From: Arthrobotrys musiformis
Lineage: Eukaryota > Ascomycota > Orbiliomycetes > Orbiliales > Orbiliaceae
Reading direction: 5' to 3'
Length of the DNA stretch: 64,000 nucleotides
NCBI GenBank assembly: GCA_036971715.1
Contig: JAVHJL010000003.1
Span: 4,650,001 to 4,714,000, forward strand
Of this stretch, positions 35,856 through 48,040 are shown piece by piece (position 1 is the first letter of the stretch; each line of letters opens with the position of its first letter). The position numbers and the translations under genes are program-made. Under the pieces are notes generated by a model that had not been told where the DNA came from, did not search any database, and was given only the letters and a program-made list of their open reading frames with translations.

Positions 35856-38667
35856 AGAAAGAGAATAGGTACCTGATCGATGTATATTTACTTGTAACGG
35901 ATAGGCAGAGTACGCAATACTTAGCACATTAAGGCCACAGCTGTGTCCCTGCTCCTACATGCACTATCAATGGCCGATTACATCTTCAAACCGAAAATTG
36001 TGAACGAACCACCTCCTTTGTTTTGAAGACATCGGACAGAGTTACATCACGCTTCGCCTGATGCGACCTCCGCTTTTTAGGTTGTGCAAAAGAGGCAAAT
36101 GTGAGAGTTGAGGGAACAATTTGGGGAGAAACTCAGTGTTTCTTGTGTGACATTCGAGGGAGGGTGATGGACTGCACTACCACTTAAGCTCTGGTTTGCT
36201 TAGTGCATCTGTGGCTGGCCGTTTTCGTGAGACGATATGATTGGTTGGAGAGATTCTGGGGGTGGATGTTGTGTGGGGTGTGTGAGATTGCGAAGGGTTC
36301 ACAAAACTCAGAGAGGGCCAATTCCCTAGGCAGATACACTACGCACTGCGCTGAGTTCGATGAAGCCTAAAGCTCCCTCTCGATATTCAGGTGTCCAGTT
36401 TATATTGTCGTTGACATTGTTTGGGACTTTGCGTTGCGGCGTTGCTGTGTCGTTGTTTAGGCCGTGACAGGAGGAGAGGATTCCAACGTTTCATCCCGGC
36501 TAGCACAAATCCCGCAGCGGCACCCAAGTTTCGGCATCCGGTCTGGTTTTGCCTGGTATACCTTCTCACCACCTACTTACCTTACTCGTGCGCATACTTA
36601 TAATTGCCTACCTAGGTACATGATACATCTATGTACATGTACATGTACATTACATGTGCATGCTGTAAATGCATACCCACATTCTCGTTGATATTACAAC
36701 CACCATCTGCTCAACTCCCTGCCGATCAAGCAAGGCTAGGTTGGCTAGGCTGGGCTATGATGATGGTACGTATCGATACTGGTCTTCTGATACCCTCAAA
36801 GCGGCTGATATGGTAGCTAGGCAAGGCAGAAGCAGGCAGCTCGGCGAACCGGCAAGGGTCCCTGATATGATCGATGTCGAACCTCATTCGCCTTCGTCTG
36901 GCTCTTTGGTCATCCGCCAGTCGCTACGCTTGTTATGTAGCTTGGTTTTGTGTGATCGTCGAATTGAACTAAACGATGCAATCTTGAAGCGCTGGGAGCT
37001 TGAGGGCTGTCCTTTCGACCCTCCTACTTTCAGGCTGGCATATGTGGTGATGCGCCATGTCGTCCGACCTTAGACTTGTCACATTCTTGTATCCCTTTCT
37101 GGAGCTCGAGACAAACGTGAGTACTAGAAAGCAAGCGAGCCCGCAAACGAGTGACCCATGCTATTAGCTAGCTAGCACACAATCGGCCCTCAGAAAGAAG
37201 GCCCTCGCAGGCGAGAGCATTCTGCGTGTTGCTGAAAGACGCCTGCTTTAGGGAGTACACTGTCAAAATCGAAGCTCGCTGCTCATGCTATGGCAAATCT
37301 GCTGCAGAGGAAGTTCGATCCCAGCGGCCTGTTGGGTTCGATGCCGAACATGCGAACCATGCGTGCAGGCAGGACACATACAGACATGCCCTGATCGTAT
37401 TCACAGGCTTGAGCTCTTTCGCTAATCAATGGCACAGCTAGAGCTCGAGCTTCGAAGGTGCTTCCTCTCCTCCGAGCTTGAGCTGCTGCCATCAGGCATA
37501 TACTATTCCACCTCACAAAATATCTCCACAAACTGTTCGTCCTCTTTCGTCATTTGAAGATCTCAATATTGATGGGATAAGGGAAGTGGGTCAGCTTCCT
37601 CCGAACTAGCTGGCTTTTCACTCCATGTTCCCGCTTGCGAGCCTAAGCCCAGTCCAGCCCAACCCACTCGGCCCACACCATCGGCCACTATCTCCAACCA
37701 CCATCGTTTACCTGGCCAGTAGCGAGTGATTATTCGCGCATAATATTCCTCCAGGAAGGGCTGGCAAACCTTCCGAAGGGAGGCTCGTCGACGGAGACGC
37801 AATCCAGATTCTCTAAGCGCTACTGTAATTGCGATATTCTCAGCCCTGTGACTTGACAGACAACCACCGGGGCCCTGGGTCGCAATCTCAGTACTTGATG
37901 GAGTAGCTGTCGAAACGAAGCGAGCTCAAACCCCACATAGAGTCAGGGAATGAGGAGAAATTATCACGAGCGGATTCAATTTCTTTTCAAGTCCATGGTA
38001 CTATGATTATTTTTGCCGTCCTCGAACATAACGAGAGAAAATCCACATTACGAATTACAGCCGTTCCATTCTCGCCGAGAAAAGACGAAACGTGCAGACT
38101 GCATTATTATTTCGTAACGGTGAAGGATAATCCGTCAAAGTCGCGGGCCGCTTTGATTCCACGGCGGGATACTTTCGAGTACTTGCCGACTTTTTTTTTT
38201 TGCTTTGGTCTCCGCTGACCGAACAAAAGAAAAAAAAAAAAAAGAAAGGTATCTGCAGTTTTTAATTGCTTACAGACAGATGGTACCTACAGACATCTGT
38301 GTCCATCGCTTGCATTGACCCTCCTATCCACGATTTCGAGACATTCTAAAGGATCGAGTTCGAGATACAAAGCTAGATACAGAAAAAGGAAGAAAAAAAG
38401 GGAGGGAGAAGAAGGGGAGGCATCTCATATCGTCGGTGACGGGGGCAAGGTCAGACAGTAAGTAGCCAGGGCCTAAGTTGCAGCAGGACGCCTGCCATGC
38501 GATGCGAGGTGGAAAAAAAAGTTAGAAAACGCCTCAATCGAGCCCACCCACTGCAGCAAACGACAGCGGACGCTTCTGCTGCCATCCTTTTGTGCGTCTT
38601 TTAGCGGCATCCCGATATTTTGGGACTAGAAAGGAAGAGAGGAGAAAAAACGACTGTTTTGATATTC

Positions 38668-38726
38668 TTTTTTTTTTTTTTTTTTGGTCGTCTTTCTCTG
38701 GTCAGTTTTTTTTTTTTTTTTTTTTT
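38668..38726 (+). repeat. two poly-T tracts (T18 and T21)
   Basis: T18 at 38668-38685 and T21 at 38706-38726, separated by 20 bases, about 1.1 kb upstream of the AcuK-type gene. Confidence 0.9.
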
Positions 38727-39270
38727 CCCTCCCTAGTTCGAGGGTTCCTAATATTATTCGTCCGCTCGTTTTTCCAAACCCGTTTTCCCCCATTTCATAT
38801 ATTCCCGTTTTCTCTTGACACAACAGACTTAGAAGCAGCATGATACTGACGGATATGTCCTCGTTCCGATGTTGATATCCAGCCTTCGAATGGGAAGTTG
38901 ACGTTGACGTTTGACGAACCAATCCCTCACCTGGCTGCGACTCCTTGCTAGTTCGTCGTACCCTCCAAAGCTACGACTAGCTCGAGCGAAGATAGCGCCA
39001 TACCACCGTCCCGAGTTAACTTCGTTTTTGGTTTTGATTTTAAAAAGGTCTGTGAAGTACCAGCCCGGATGTTCCCTCCCCTCTCACGAGAGCCGAAAGA
39101 GCGAGAATACTATATCACAAAATAATATCGAGATCTTGCGCTTCTTTTCCCTGGCCAGACCCGGCAGACATGTGTCCCCGGACTCACAATCTCATTTCTT
39201 GACTTGAACTTGGCTGGCTGGCTGACTCTACCTCGGTTGCCGCAAAGGCCAGGTCCGATTTTGGTGGACG

Positions 39271-39280
39271 TATATATAAA
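39271..39280 (+). promoter_or_regulatory. TATA box, AcuK-type gene
   Basis: TATATATAAA about 575 bases before the ATG, implying a long leader. An A28 tract (39303-39330) lies about 25 bases downstream, close to where transcription would start. Confidence 0.4.
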
Positions 39281-39302
39281 CTTTCGCCCGAAAGGAAGCC
39301 CG

Positions 39303-39330
39303 AAAAAAAAAAAAAAAAAAAAAAAAAAAA
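39303..39330 (+). repeat. poly-A tract (A28)
   Basis: 28 consecutive A residues between a TATA-like box and the AcuK-type coding region. Confidence 0.9.
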
Positions 39331-39853
39331 CCAAATTAAATTAATTGGTCTGGGAAACTAAGGGCCTCCCCAACGTCACAGGCCGCCCGTCCATCGAGTC
39401 AGTCCGGTTAGCGAGCACGCATATCGCCAAGTCCCCCGGATCCAAAAATTTACTCCAGCTTCGACGAAAATAATCCTAACACCCCCCTCAACGTTCGAGA
39501 AGAATTCCGCCCACCAAGTCCTTGTATCTAATGCGCCTCAATCCGCGAGTGCTCGATCCGACCAGCATCGTCAATCGAGCTCTGTTACGCCCGTCGGACC
39601 ACCGCACCTCGCTTGAGTCGCTTCTGACCGCCTGCTCGCGTGACACCTCCGACTCCAGGCTCGCACAGCTCCCTCCCAAGATCCCTTGAAGCCGCCAGAT
39701 CTTACAGACGCATATCCCAACCTGCTGGCACGATTTGTCGATATCTTGCATATTATCTATCTTGATTTGTTTTTCCCGATTCTTCCGATCCTACCAAGTC
39801 ATATCACCAAACCATCGGCGACTACAAGCTGAAGCCCAATCTCTGGTGTGTTC

Positions 39854-41971
39854 ATGTCGAGCGTGAACAACGGCACGACGTCACCAACTGCGGTGAAAGT
39901 CTCTTCGAAGACTAGCCTCAGTGCTGCAGCTGCAAAGGATCCGTCTCGCCCGCGACGGAAAAAGGCCAGAAGAGCCTGTCATGCCTGCCAGAGGGCGCAT
40001 CTGACGTGTGGTAGGACAAGATATCTTGCTCGTTGTTGGATTTCATGCAAGCTTCGATTTTCGATCGCACACACCCTGCATAGATCGAGAAACGGAACAA
40101 CTGTTCTAGAACACAACCCCTCTTCTTTCCCCCCTATAGGTCAGACCTTGGTTTTAGCTGACTCGACTATTCTGATTTTTGAACAGGTGACGAAAGACCA
40201 TGCCAGCGTTGTATCAAAAGAGGTCTCCAAGACCTCTGCGCCGACGGTGTGCGAAAAAAGGCAAAGTACCTTCATGATGCACCTATAGACACACCTCCAA
40301 AGGATCACCTCCGTACCACCCAAGTGCAGAAGCAAACCCCGTCGAATCCTGGTATTTATACGGGAGATGGCACCATCAACCCACTCTCGATGGATCAAAC
40401 CCCAGATCTTCTTACGCCACAGATTGGCACTACTGCTGAAGCTAATTTGGGACTGGGAACTATGCCTCAATCATCTCAGAATCCTCAGCAGCAGCAACAG
40501 TTTGGCAATCCTCCATTCTTCGATCCCGCCGACCCTTCCATATATAACTTTGACATCGCTTCTCTTAACTTTGGCTCTCACTACGGCGCTTTGGAGTTCG
40601 GCATGCTTGGCCACATGACTGGCGGCGGAGCGAACGCAACGACGCCTGAATCTAATGGATCAGGCAACAACTATCAGCAACAAACGCCATTCTCGCCTTC
40701 TGGCGGGCCCGCATATCTTGCGCTGGGTGACACCGGCTTCATGGGCGATTGGAGCAACTCCCGTCAGAACAGTACGGGAAACATTCTCTCCGGGACAACG
40801 TCTGCCCACCCGAACCATGCTTTTACCGTGACCAACGGTCCGGGCAGTGGTTTGACGTCTCCTTCTCCGCCACTCCCGTCCCCTAAGCACCCTTCCACCT
40901 TGTATGATATCAACGTTCCACCTGCAACTGCTTCGCCGCCAATGTCGGTTGCCAATTTCTACAGTCCTGCTACGGCTAGACCCCTTAACTACGAGAATAT
41001 TTTCAATCACGGCCATCAGACCGCTATGCCTGCGCCGTTGGCTAAGCCGGTTCACCCTCCCCCAACTGCACGGCGGCCAAAAGACCCGTCCACATTGTAT
41101 ACCACGGTTACCAAACCGTATTCGTACACCGCGGGGTTCCACCGACTTTTAGTCGTTTTAAGAAACCGCTTCCCACCACCCTTGCTGAATAGGATCGCTA
41201 GATCGATGGCATCATATCGCCCATCCTTTATCGCATGCACTAAAACCCTTAAAGAAGAAGACCTCTTATTCATGGAAAAGTGTTTCCAAAGGACTCTTTG
41301 GGAATATGAGAAGTTCATCGGACAGTGTGGCACTCCGACTATTGTCTGCCGTAGAACTGGCGAGATTGCTGCAGTCGGAAAGGAGTTCTGCCATCTAACA
41401 TCCTGGCCCAAAGACGTTCTGTTGGGTAAAACACAAAACCTCAATACCAACTTTGGTAACAGCAACCTCGGAGAGCGGGAACAGCAAATTATCTTTGGGC
41501 AACAGACTCACAATGCTGGGACCGAACAAAACCCCAAACCTGTGTTCCTAGCCGAGCTATTGGATCAAGAGTCCGTGGTAGAGTTTTATGAACAGTTCGC
41601 GAAACTGGCATTTGGAGACGCTAGGGGGTCTGTGATGACTAAGTGCAAGCTGTTGAAGTACCTCCCCGCTGAGGTCTCTGCCACGGATGATGCCGGCAAG
41701 AGGAGAAAGACGGGAACCTCTACACCCGTCAGAGGTCCGACGACCCAAATGTCGAGGAATGGGGTGGTTGGCGAGAGCGGGCTTGATAGCTTGGCAAAAG
41801 ATGGAAAGGTAGATTGTACATTTTGTTGGACAGTCAAGAGAGATATGTTCGATATTCCAATGCTGATTATCGGGAATGTGAGTGCTTTACTTTTTATTGC
41901 TCTATCAGACCTCCCGCTAATGATATCCCAACCTTCAGTTTTTACCAATTCTCCAAGGACATCTATCTTGA
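39854..41971 (+). CDS. acuK: Zn2Cys6 transcription activator of gluconeogenesis (AcuK/ERT1 type)
   Basis: Three exons: 39854-40010, 40187-41877 and 41939-41971 (introns 176 and 61 nt), 626 residues. The Zn2Cys6 cluster uses Cys42, 45, 52, 58, 61 and 70 (ACHACQRAHLTC, then PCQRCIKRGLQDLC) and is followed by DGVRKKAKYLHDAP. This wording is diagnostic of AcuK/ERT1/Rds2. The first intron splits the cluster after LTC. The middle is Pro/Gln/Ser-rich. The C-terminal third carries the PAS-type region (FMEKCFQRTLWEYEKFIGQC, PTIVCRRTGEIAAVGKEFC) and ends DIPMLIIGNFLP after the last intron, matching the family's conserved tail. It would activate PEPCK, fructose-bisphosphatase and related genes on non-fermentable carbon in the nucleus. 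The start is ATG 39854, just after an in-frame GTG that is not a likely start. Confidence 0.95.
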
Positions 41972-42980
41972 ACAACTTTCAAGATATCTTCTGATATTCG
42001 TAACACTTAATATGGTGATACTTGCAAAAACTTTGCATAGGGTATTCTTATCTTTTGGGAACACTTATCTGATACCTAGGACGGTTTGTTACATTGTTAA
42101 GTTTTCTTTTGATTTTGACACAGATATCCACAGCAATCTGGCGTACGTCAAATCACGTGGGGCGTTCTACTTGAATTTGAGGCATATTTCTAATACCTTA
42201 GCGGTAACCCGGCGCGCGGTTTGGTTTCAATCAACTTTCCCTTTTCTCTGTCGGAACTTTCGTTTCTATATTTCGAATTGCTCGATAAAACCTGAGGCGC
42301 ACGAATAATACGAGTCCTCTCACCTTCCTTTGAATAAGCTTCCTGCACCTGGTGACATCGCAATATCTTTCCTTCAGGCGACAAATCTTCTTCTTATAAT
42401 AGCATGCCACGGATTTCTTTAAAGTTATAGTTTTCTTTTTCCTGTTGCTTCGGAACCCCCTTGTTTGTACAGTTGTACAACCGTATTCTTCCAGATCAAA
42501 AAAAAAAAAAGAAGAAGAAGAAGAAGAAGGACTTTAGGGAATAAGAAGTTATGAGTGTGCTTCTTGCATTAGCGGTACTACATTATTTCTTGTATGACAC
42601 TGTTTCTTTCCCCCCTCGCTTGGAGATTAAATTTCTGAGATCCGCCTAAAGATCTCGAGATGCTTGTTTGTTTTCATTGTTTGCATGTATGCCGTTCGAT
42701 GCCCCAAAAGTTTTCTTTTTCTCCGTTCTTTTTTTTTTGGTCTTTTTTGTATTATAGCATATCTTACACGAGGGCCCTGCGGCCCGATAAAGGAAAAAAA
42801 AAACTTATCGAGGTGATTATATTATGGTGGTGTACGACCAGTAGTGGCTATCATCAGTAACTAGCCTATAGATCAAGGATGTTTTACTATCCGATTTGGG
42901 ACATAGGGTATGAGAATCGCCCTTTCAAAGGTTTCCTCTAGATTTTCTATGGGGAGAAACCTGAGGGAAATGCGAGAAAC
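41972..42980. other. convergent intergenic region
   Basis: 3' flanks of the AcuK-type and alpha/beta hydrolase genes. Contains an A13 run followed by an (AAG)n stretch (42498-42529). Nothing else seen. Confidence 0.6.
42498..42529 (+). repeat. A-rich/(AAG)n microsatellite
   Basis: A13 followed by about six GAA units. Confidence 0.8.
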
Positions 42981-44884
42981 CTATAGTTTTGATACTCTCT
43001 TCCGCTTTGCCGTCAGCGCCGCCTCCAATGATTTTTTGAACACTTCTTGTTGCGATTTCCAGTACATCGCTCGCCGCGGTTCGGATGTGAAAACCGAGTT
43101 GATCCATATTGCCATACTTTCAATTTCCTTTATGCCACAACCGATCTCTCCAGCACCGGTTATCAAGCAGTGACCGGCTTTGGGGATAATCTCGTGTTGA
43201 ATGTATGTTTCTGCCCCTTTACCGTATTTCAGATCACCCGAGTCTGCCTCTTCCGCTGCTAGTTTGCTATTAAGGTTTGAATTGACCAATTCTTCACCCT
43301 CACTTCCTGTCTGTAAAGTTTCTAGTTTGTTGATACTATCCCGGCCCACCCCTTCAACATCTGGCGCTGCAACCTTTTCGGGCTCACTATCTGATGTCTC
43401 TTGCTCTGTGATGTTCCATCCTACCCCCCTTTTTGGCTCCCAAATGTCATTATTATGGGTTTTCCCTAGCTCCAGAGCTTCCTCTCTCTCTATTTCTTCG
43501 ATTGTTTTGTTTTCGGTGGGGAACATGGAACTTCTTGCAGCATGGACGTATTCTGTTATTTGTTGGTGGAGGATATCACCCTCTGCACTCACGACTCTCA
43601 TCATTGGAACAGTCAGCTTTCCGACCAAGTCCAATGGTGGATATGGTATAGGCCTGCGTGGCCCTCGTTTGAAGATTGTATTTGGCAATTTGTCGATCCA
43701 AGCAGGAGGGTTTTCGGGGTCGGCAAGGAGTTCTGATTTTATCCTTGAGATTAAATTGGTCCAGATATTTACGCCAGAGGACGAGAAGCGGTAGAGCGGA
43801 GATGCGAAGGGGTCGGTGAAGTCCTCTGGGTTGGCGAGGTAGGTAGAACGGATGGACTTGAGGGTCTCGGAAGAGAGGAATGGGTTGTCGGCGAGTTTGG
43901 AGTAAGTGGGAAGTAAATCCGGTTCAATGCCCTCGACCTCGGACTGGGAATATTTCTCGAGAGAGGACAGTGATCTCGGGATAGTGGAGAGGCTGGACTC
44001 GGGTATTCCGGGGAGCGGATCGAATGCCCAGTCGACGATCGGGAGCCAGGCTCCCGTGGCAACTATGCCTGACTCGCGACCTTCAGTGGCACCGATGGAT
44101 GCCGCAAGACTACCTCCTATCCCAGTCCCTAGAACCGCCATCAGGCGGCCATCGTAATTGTTTTGGCAGTATGTATCGAGTGAAACTGTAGGGACGTTAG
44201 CACGTGCCCAGTCTATGGCCGCTAGCGCATCGTGAAGTGATAGTGGGAATGGAGGGGAAACGCGGTAGCCGACGCATATTGTTGTTGCGTTTGTGAGCCT
44301 AGTGAGTAGAGAAATTACGTAGTGCTCGTTTGTAGTTGGCAGAGGGTTTGTCCCCCGCGAGGGCAGGTAGATGATAACGGGCGACTTGGAAGTCGCATTT
44401 GAAGAGTTGTATATTCTAGCAGGAAAAATCCAATCAGGCACTGCACAAGACGCAAATAACATGCTATTCGAGAATGCGGGGCATACCGAAGAAGAATACT
44501 TCCAGTTGCTTTCCGTGAAAGAACGAAATCCTTGCAGGAGACACTGGATTGCAATGTATCCGGTTGGTAGTCCTTTTCACACGGATAGTGCTCATATGCA
44601 TCTAAGTTGTCGAAGGGATTGTAAGTGCGTTTTTGGGCGATGTTCTTGCGATAAAATTCAATGTGATCCTCATCATACGTATCTCTGAGACTCTCAGATG
44701 CGCCAAGTTGCTGCGTCGATGAAGAGAATTGTACCCTCTGGAGGGCAATAGAACGGGCTAGTTCGGGCTGGGGGTATGGAAGTGGCTTTGATGACCGGGT
44801 GCATCGATATGCATATCGACTGATATTGAAGACTGGTTGAGAGAAGGTGCGAGGGAAGTGCTGGGGAAAAGTAGATGGACGCAT
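42981..44884 (-). CDS. alpha/beta hydrolase-fold protein lacking the usual nucleophile serine
   Basis: Two exons: 44487-44884 and 42981-44415 (71-nt intron), 610 residues. The join gives SILLRIYNSSNATSKSPVII, a continuous beta strand. A nearer acceptor (CAG, 46-nt intron) breaks the frame. Hydrolase features: PVIIYLPSRGTN where the oxyanion strand sits, ICVGYRVSPPFPLSLHDALA, WARANV, and AVLGTGIGGSLAAS at the nucleophile elbow. The elbow reads G-T-G-I-G (229-233), so Gly231 replaces the catalytic serine. A late His lies in PKAGHCLITG. The first 60 residues are Arg/Ser/Phe-rich with few acids, like a mitochondrial presequence. A Glu-rich insertion (about residues 430-530) interrupts the C-terminal half. 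It is probably a non-catalytic or altered member; exact role unknown. Confidence 0.78.
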
Positions 44885-45890
44885 TCAATCAATCTACATT
44901 CGACAATGTTGTCATTCGATATGGCTTGACATAAGGCTGGCTCATAATCATGATCAGATCAATCGGTAGTACGTAGTACATAGTTTTGTTGGAAAATGGA
45001 ATGGCAACACGAAAAATTGCAGACTTTTGTCTTTTGTTACACCAAGATCAAGAACATCGCCTGCAACACATTAGGTTGTTGCATTTCGAAACATCCTGAG
45101 GTTGATCCGGTATCTAACTGAAAGCGCTTATAATTATAATCATACATGTACGTACATATGTGCACGTGTGTTTCCAAACCATAAGTTTCTGCCTCGATCA
45201 AGGCGTAAATGTTGGTGAAGTGTTGGTTTCCGTGGAATGGGCGTGAAATCCGCAAGAGAGCGTGCAATGAGGAAAATCTGAGCGTCGCGTTGACCAAGGG
45301 AATATTTGCATTGTTGATCCCTCTTTGCTTTCAAAGGGCCACTATATAAACCTCCCGTTGTCTGGTTTCTCTTCCTCCCTCTTGATAACAACCTCTTTGA
45401 AAAATCGTCTCGCATTTGCAAATCTTCTCGCTTCATTCTTCATAAGAGCATTCTTTCTGAACTCTTATCCTCCCATTATCAATTCCCCCCCCCTTATCTA
45501 GCTTCGCCCCGCTCGTATCCTGATCTTCGAAAGTTCGGTCGGAATCGTTCTCACTCTCGGTTTACTATCACTCTGGACTCTTGTCTTTGGTACTAAACCA
45601 CCTACATCTTCTTCGATTGCTTCTCGGTTAGAACAATCTCAGGTCCCTGGCTGTTTTGCCGTTTATTCTGCCAACACCTCCTTCGTCGCCTCTCCCATTC
45701 CGTCCTTGCTGCCAGAGATTCATCTAGAAATTCTACTCCACGATCCAAGGCATCTCATTCACCCCGCGTATCTTGCTACGAGAAAAAGCTCCTAAGGAAA
45801 TTGCTGTTGTCTTCCTTTTGGAAAGTTTATCGGCAATACCTCGACCTCTAGCGGTTCCTCTCAAGCCCCTGTTCTTCTTATCACCCCACA
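44885..45890. other. divergent promoter region
   Basis: Separates the alpha/beta hydrolase gene from the unrecognised 465-residue gene. The right half is a CT-rich leader with a TATA box at 45343-45350. Confidence 0.55.
45343..45350 (+). promoter_or_regulatory. TATA box upstream of the 465-residue hypothetical gene
   Basis: TATATAAA, followed by a CT-rich leader of about 540 bases to the ATG at 45891. Confidence 0.5.
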
Positions 45891-47353
45891 ATGCCACCGG
45901 CATTTCTTCCATTCATAAAGGTTGGTTTTTCCACCACATTTTCCTATTCGTAGCTTTTGCCTCGCTAACACCCACAATTTTATAGACCGATGGACTGCCG
46001 TGTCCGAAACTGGCGGAGCTTGAAGAAAAGTTCACTACCGAATGCGATAGACTTATTAGTCGGTTTAGAAAGAGCCCTGTATCCTGTCAGCGTATCCTGG
46101 ACTTGATAGAGATACTCAACACCAAGGCTGAAGCCTTACAGAAGGAAAAGCTCGTCATCTGGGAAGTGGCTGAAAGGGAGCCAGCCATCCCAACCATCGA
46201 GGAAATAGTCCCTAAATGGATTCAAACAGTGTACCCTCCGAGCATTGCGAGCTCGTCCTGCGGATCCGGGACTCAGCGGGCAACCCCGGTTGACCCGATC
46301 CGCCAAGCCTCGAAGACCTACGAAATACCCGATCACCTGCCAAAGAGGCCCTTCTACCTCCCTGTCATAGGGAATCCCAATCTACGGATGTATTATTTCG
46401 GGGCCCGCGACGCGTACGAAGCATACGCCAGGTTCGATCCCTGGGATACCTTCGGCCCACCCGGGCCTAGCATTGCAGCAGGCTCTGGGCGGCAACTTCG
46501 GTTCGCCGAGTTGCCGACCCATTTTGTCGAGGAGCAGGCAGAGTTTTCGCGGCGGTGGGAGATGTGGGAGGTGGGGCGCCGAGTGGAGGCGTGGTGCGGT
46601 GACGTCGAACGTCACCGGGGGAGGTTCACCAACCCCAACATCCCTACCGAGGAGGAGAAGGAGGCGGAGGGATGCGTAAGCTCGTGTCCATGGTGGGACA
46701 ACCTGGACTACGCTCGGATGGAGGACATCGACAGGGACCGTTACCCGGGATCTTTCGACGGATTCGTAACGGGCCCTCCGGTCCTCATTCAAGGACAATC
46801 CGAGATCAGTAGCCAGCTGGAGCTCATGGACAACGACTTTCCCGATAGAGGGATCGTTGTTCGTCCCTCTGAGCTCCACAAACACCTGGACCAGCTTACA
46901 GAAAGGCTGGAGAGACGGATGGAGCAGCTTGTGGGGGAGGTTAGGGCGGCTGCGGCTGGCCGAACCAACTTCACAAGCCCTCCGGTCACCGGAGGTAGCC
47001 CGAGTGTTCAGGTCGGAGCTACCGATACACCGGCGGCCCAAGGGTGTGATGCCCTTGCCGGTGGCCGTGAGCCATCCGTCTACGGCTTCAGCGATAGCGG
47101 TGGGTCTCAAGGCCCTAATCTCTGGGTATATACTCCGGCGATGACGGAGGGCGGTGGCAGTTCATTCTGCCGCCCCTCTGAGTCGGAGCCTGTCTCAATT
47201 ATTGATTGCCATGATGACAGGCACCTGAGATTGGGCTTCCCACCGCTAGTCCCGGCTATTATGTGGGGGACTTGCCCGTCAGAAATTCCGCCACAATCGG
47301 CTTGGTCTCTTCGGGAGGCCACGATTGTCGGCGACGACCTCATTGCGCTCTAG
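45891..47353 (+). CDS. unrecognised 465-residue protein
   Basis: Two exons: 45891-45920 and 45986-47353 (65-nt intron with a weaker GTTGGT donor). The join reads MPPAFLPFIKTDGLPCPKLA and keeps frame. Without the short first exon there is no ATG near the start of the long open frame. No domain is recognised. Residues 15-65 are helical and charged (LAELEEKFTTECDRLISRFR, ILNTKAEALQKEK). The middle holds FDPWDTFGPPG and a Trp/Glu-rich segment (RRWEMWEVGRRVEAWCGDVE). A likely coiled coil, LHKHLDQLTERLERRMEQLV, follows near residue 330. The C-terminal quarter is Gly/Ser/Pro-rich. The coding GC is high compared with the AT-rich flanks. No signal peptide or membrane segment. Probably a lineage-specific protein; the function cannot be named. 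Confidence 0.72.
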
Positions 47354-48010
47354 GGGTCCATGACGGCGCGCATTATGCCTACTAGTAGCTGGAAAAGTCG
47401 GTGTGATGTTATTTCAGACCACTATGTTTCATTGGTTCTAGACTTCGGGGGCAATAGAAGGCGGTGGTGGGTATGGAGGGTGGGGTGTGTTTTGGGTTAC
47501 TTTACTTTGGTAACCGCTCATATCATAAATTGGCCTGTCCTCAATGGAATGGAATTCGTCTGAACTTGCACAAACTTTGAACTCTAAGCTGTCCCATCAT
47601 TGCCGCTGTTCTGTAGTCCCGTTGCTTTTCCCGTGTAAAAACGTAATTGAGTTTCAAATATTTCAAGTTGGTTCTAGAGTCAGGCTAACGGGACCAAGGC
47701 GTTCTTTCATAGGCCAGACATCGCAAAAAGGCAAACGGAGGACCTAAATATTAGGATATTATAGCCATATTTTGCGCATAGTGACTTAATCACTGACCGC
47801 ATCATATGCGAAACTGTTTTTGTTGGTTGAAAGCGTTTCTTTTTCGTAAAATGTGAAGTCTCGGGCCTGCAAATAGCTACTAATACCCCACAGCTACATT
47901 TTATATAGCCCACCAATGAGACCTAACAGGCCTTGCAGCGTGAGAATTAGCCCTGATATACCATACTAGATAGTATGGAGGCAGACTAGGAGCCTAAGTC
48001 GACACCAGTA

Positions 48011-48040
48011 CACCTACCTAGGTGCCACAAAGGAGGGGCT
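48011..48040 (+). repeat. CACAAAGGAGGGG-type dispersed motif, copy 3
   Basis: TACCTAGGTGCCACAAAGGA then GGGG; matches the copies at 3811 and 33261. Confidence 0.4.

Larger units (their letters stand above)
32518..39853. other. 7.3 kb gene-poor region
   Basis: Mostly AT-rich, with only short frames lacking domains. It contains three TCTCGTACCCAG motif copies (33253, 33453, 35836) and a CACAAAGG-type motif overlapping the first. There are T tracts at 38668-38685 and 38706-38726 and an A28 at 39303-39330. The last 1.2 kb is the pyrimidine-rich promoter and leader of the AcuK-type gene. A 134-codon frame at 36669-37073 is unsupported. Confidence 0.55.

Noticed and set aside
36669..37073. 134-codon plus-strand open frame in the second gene-poor block
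   Set aside because: Somewhat GC-richer than its surroundings but no domain, no splice structure and no promoter signal seen.
46382..47110. 242-codon minus-strand open frame
   Set aside because: Antisense to the 465-residue gene, whose plus-strand frame is longer and joins cleanly to an ATG exon; the minus frame has no domain.
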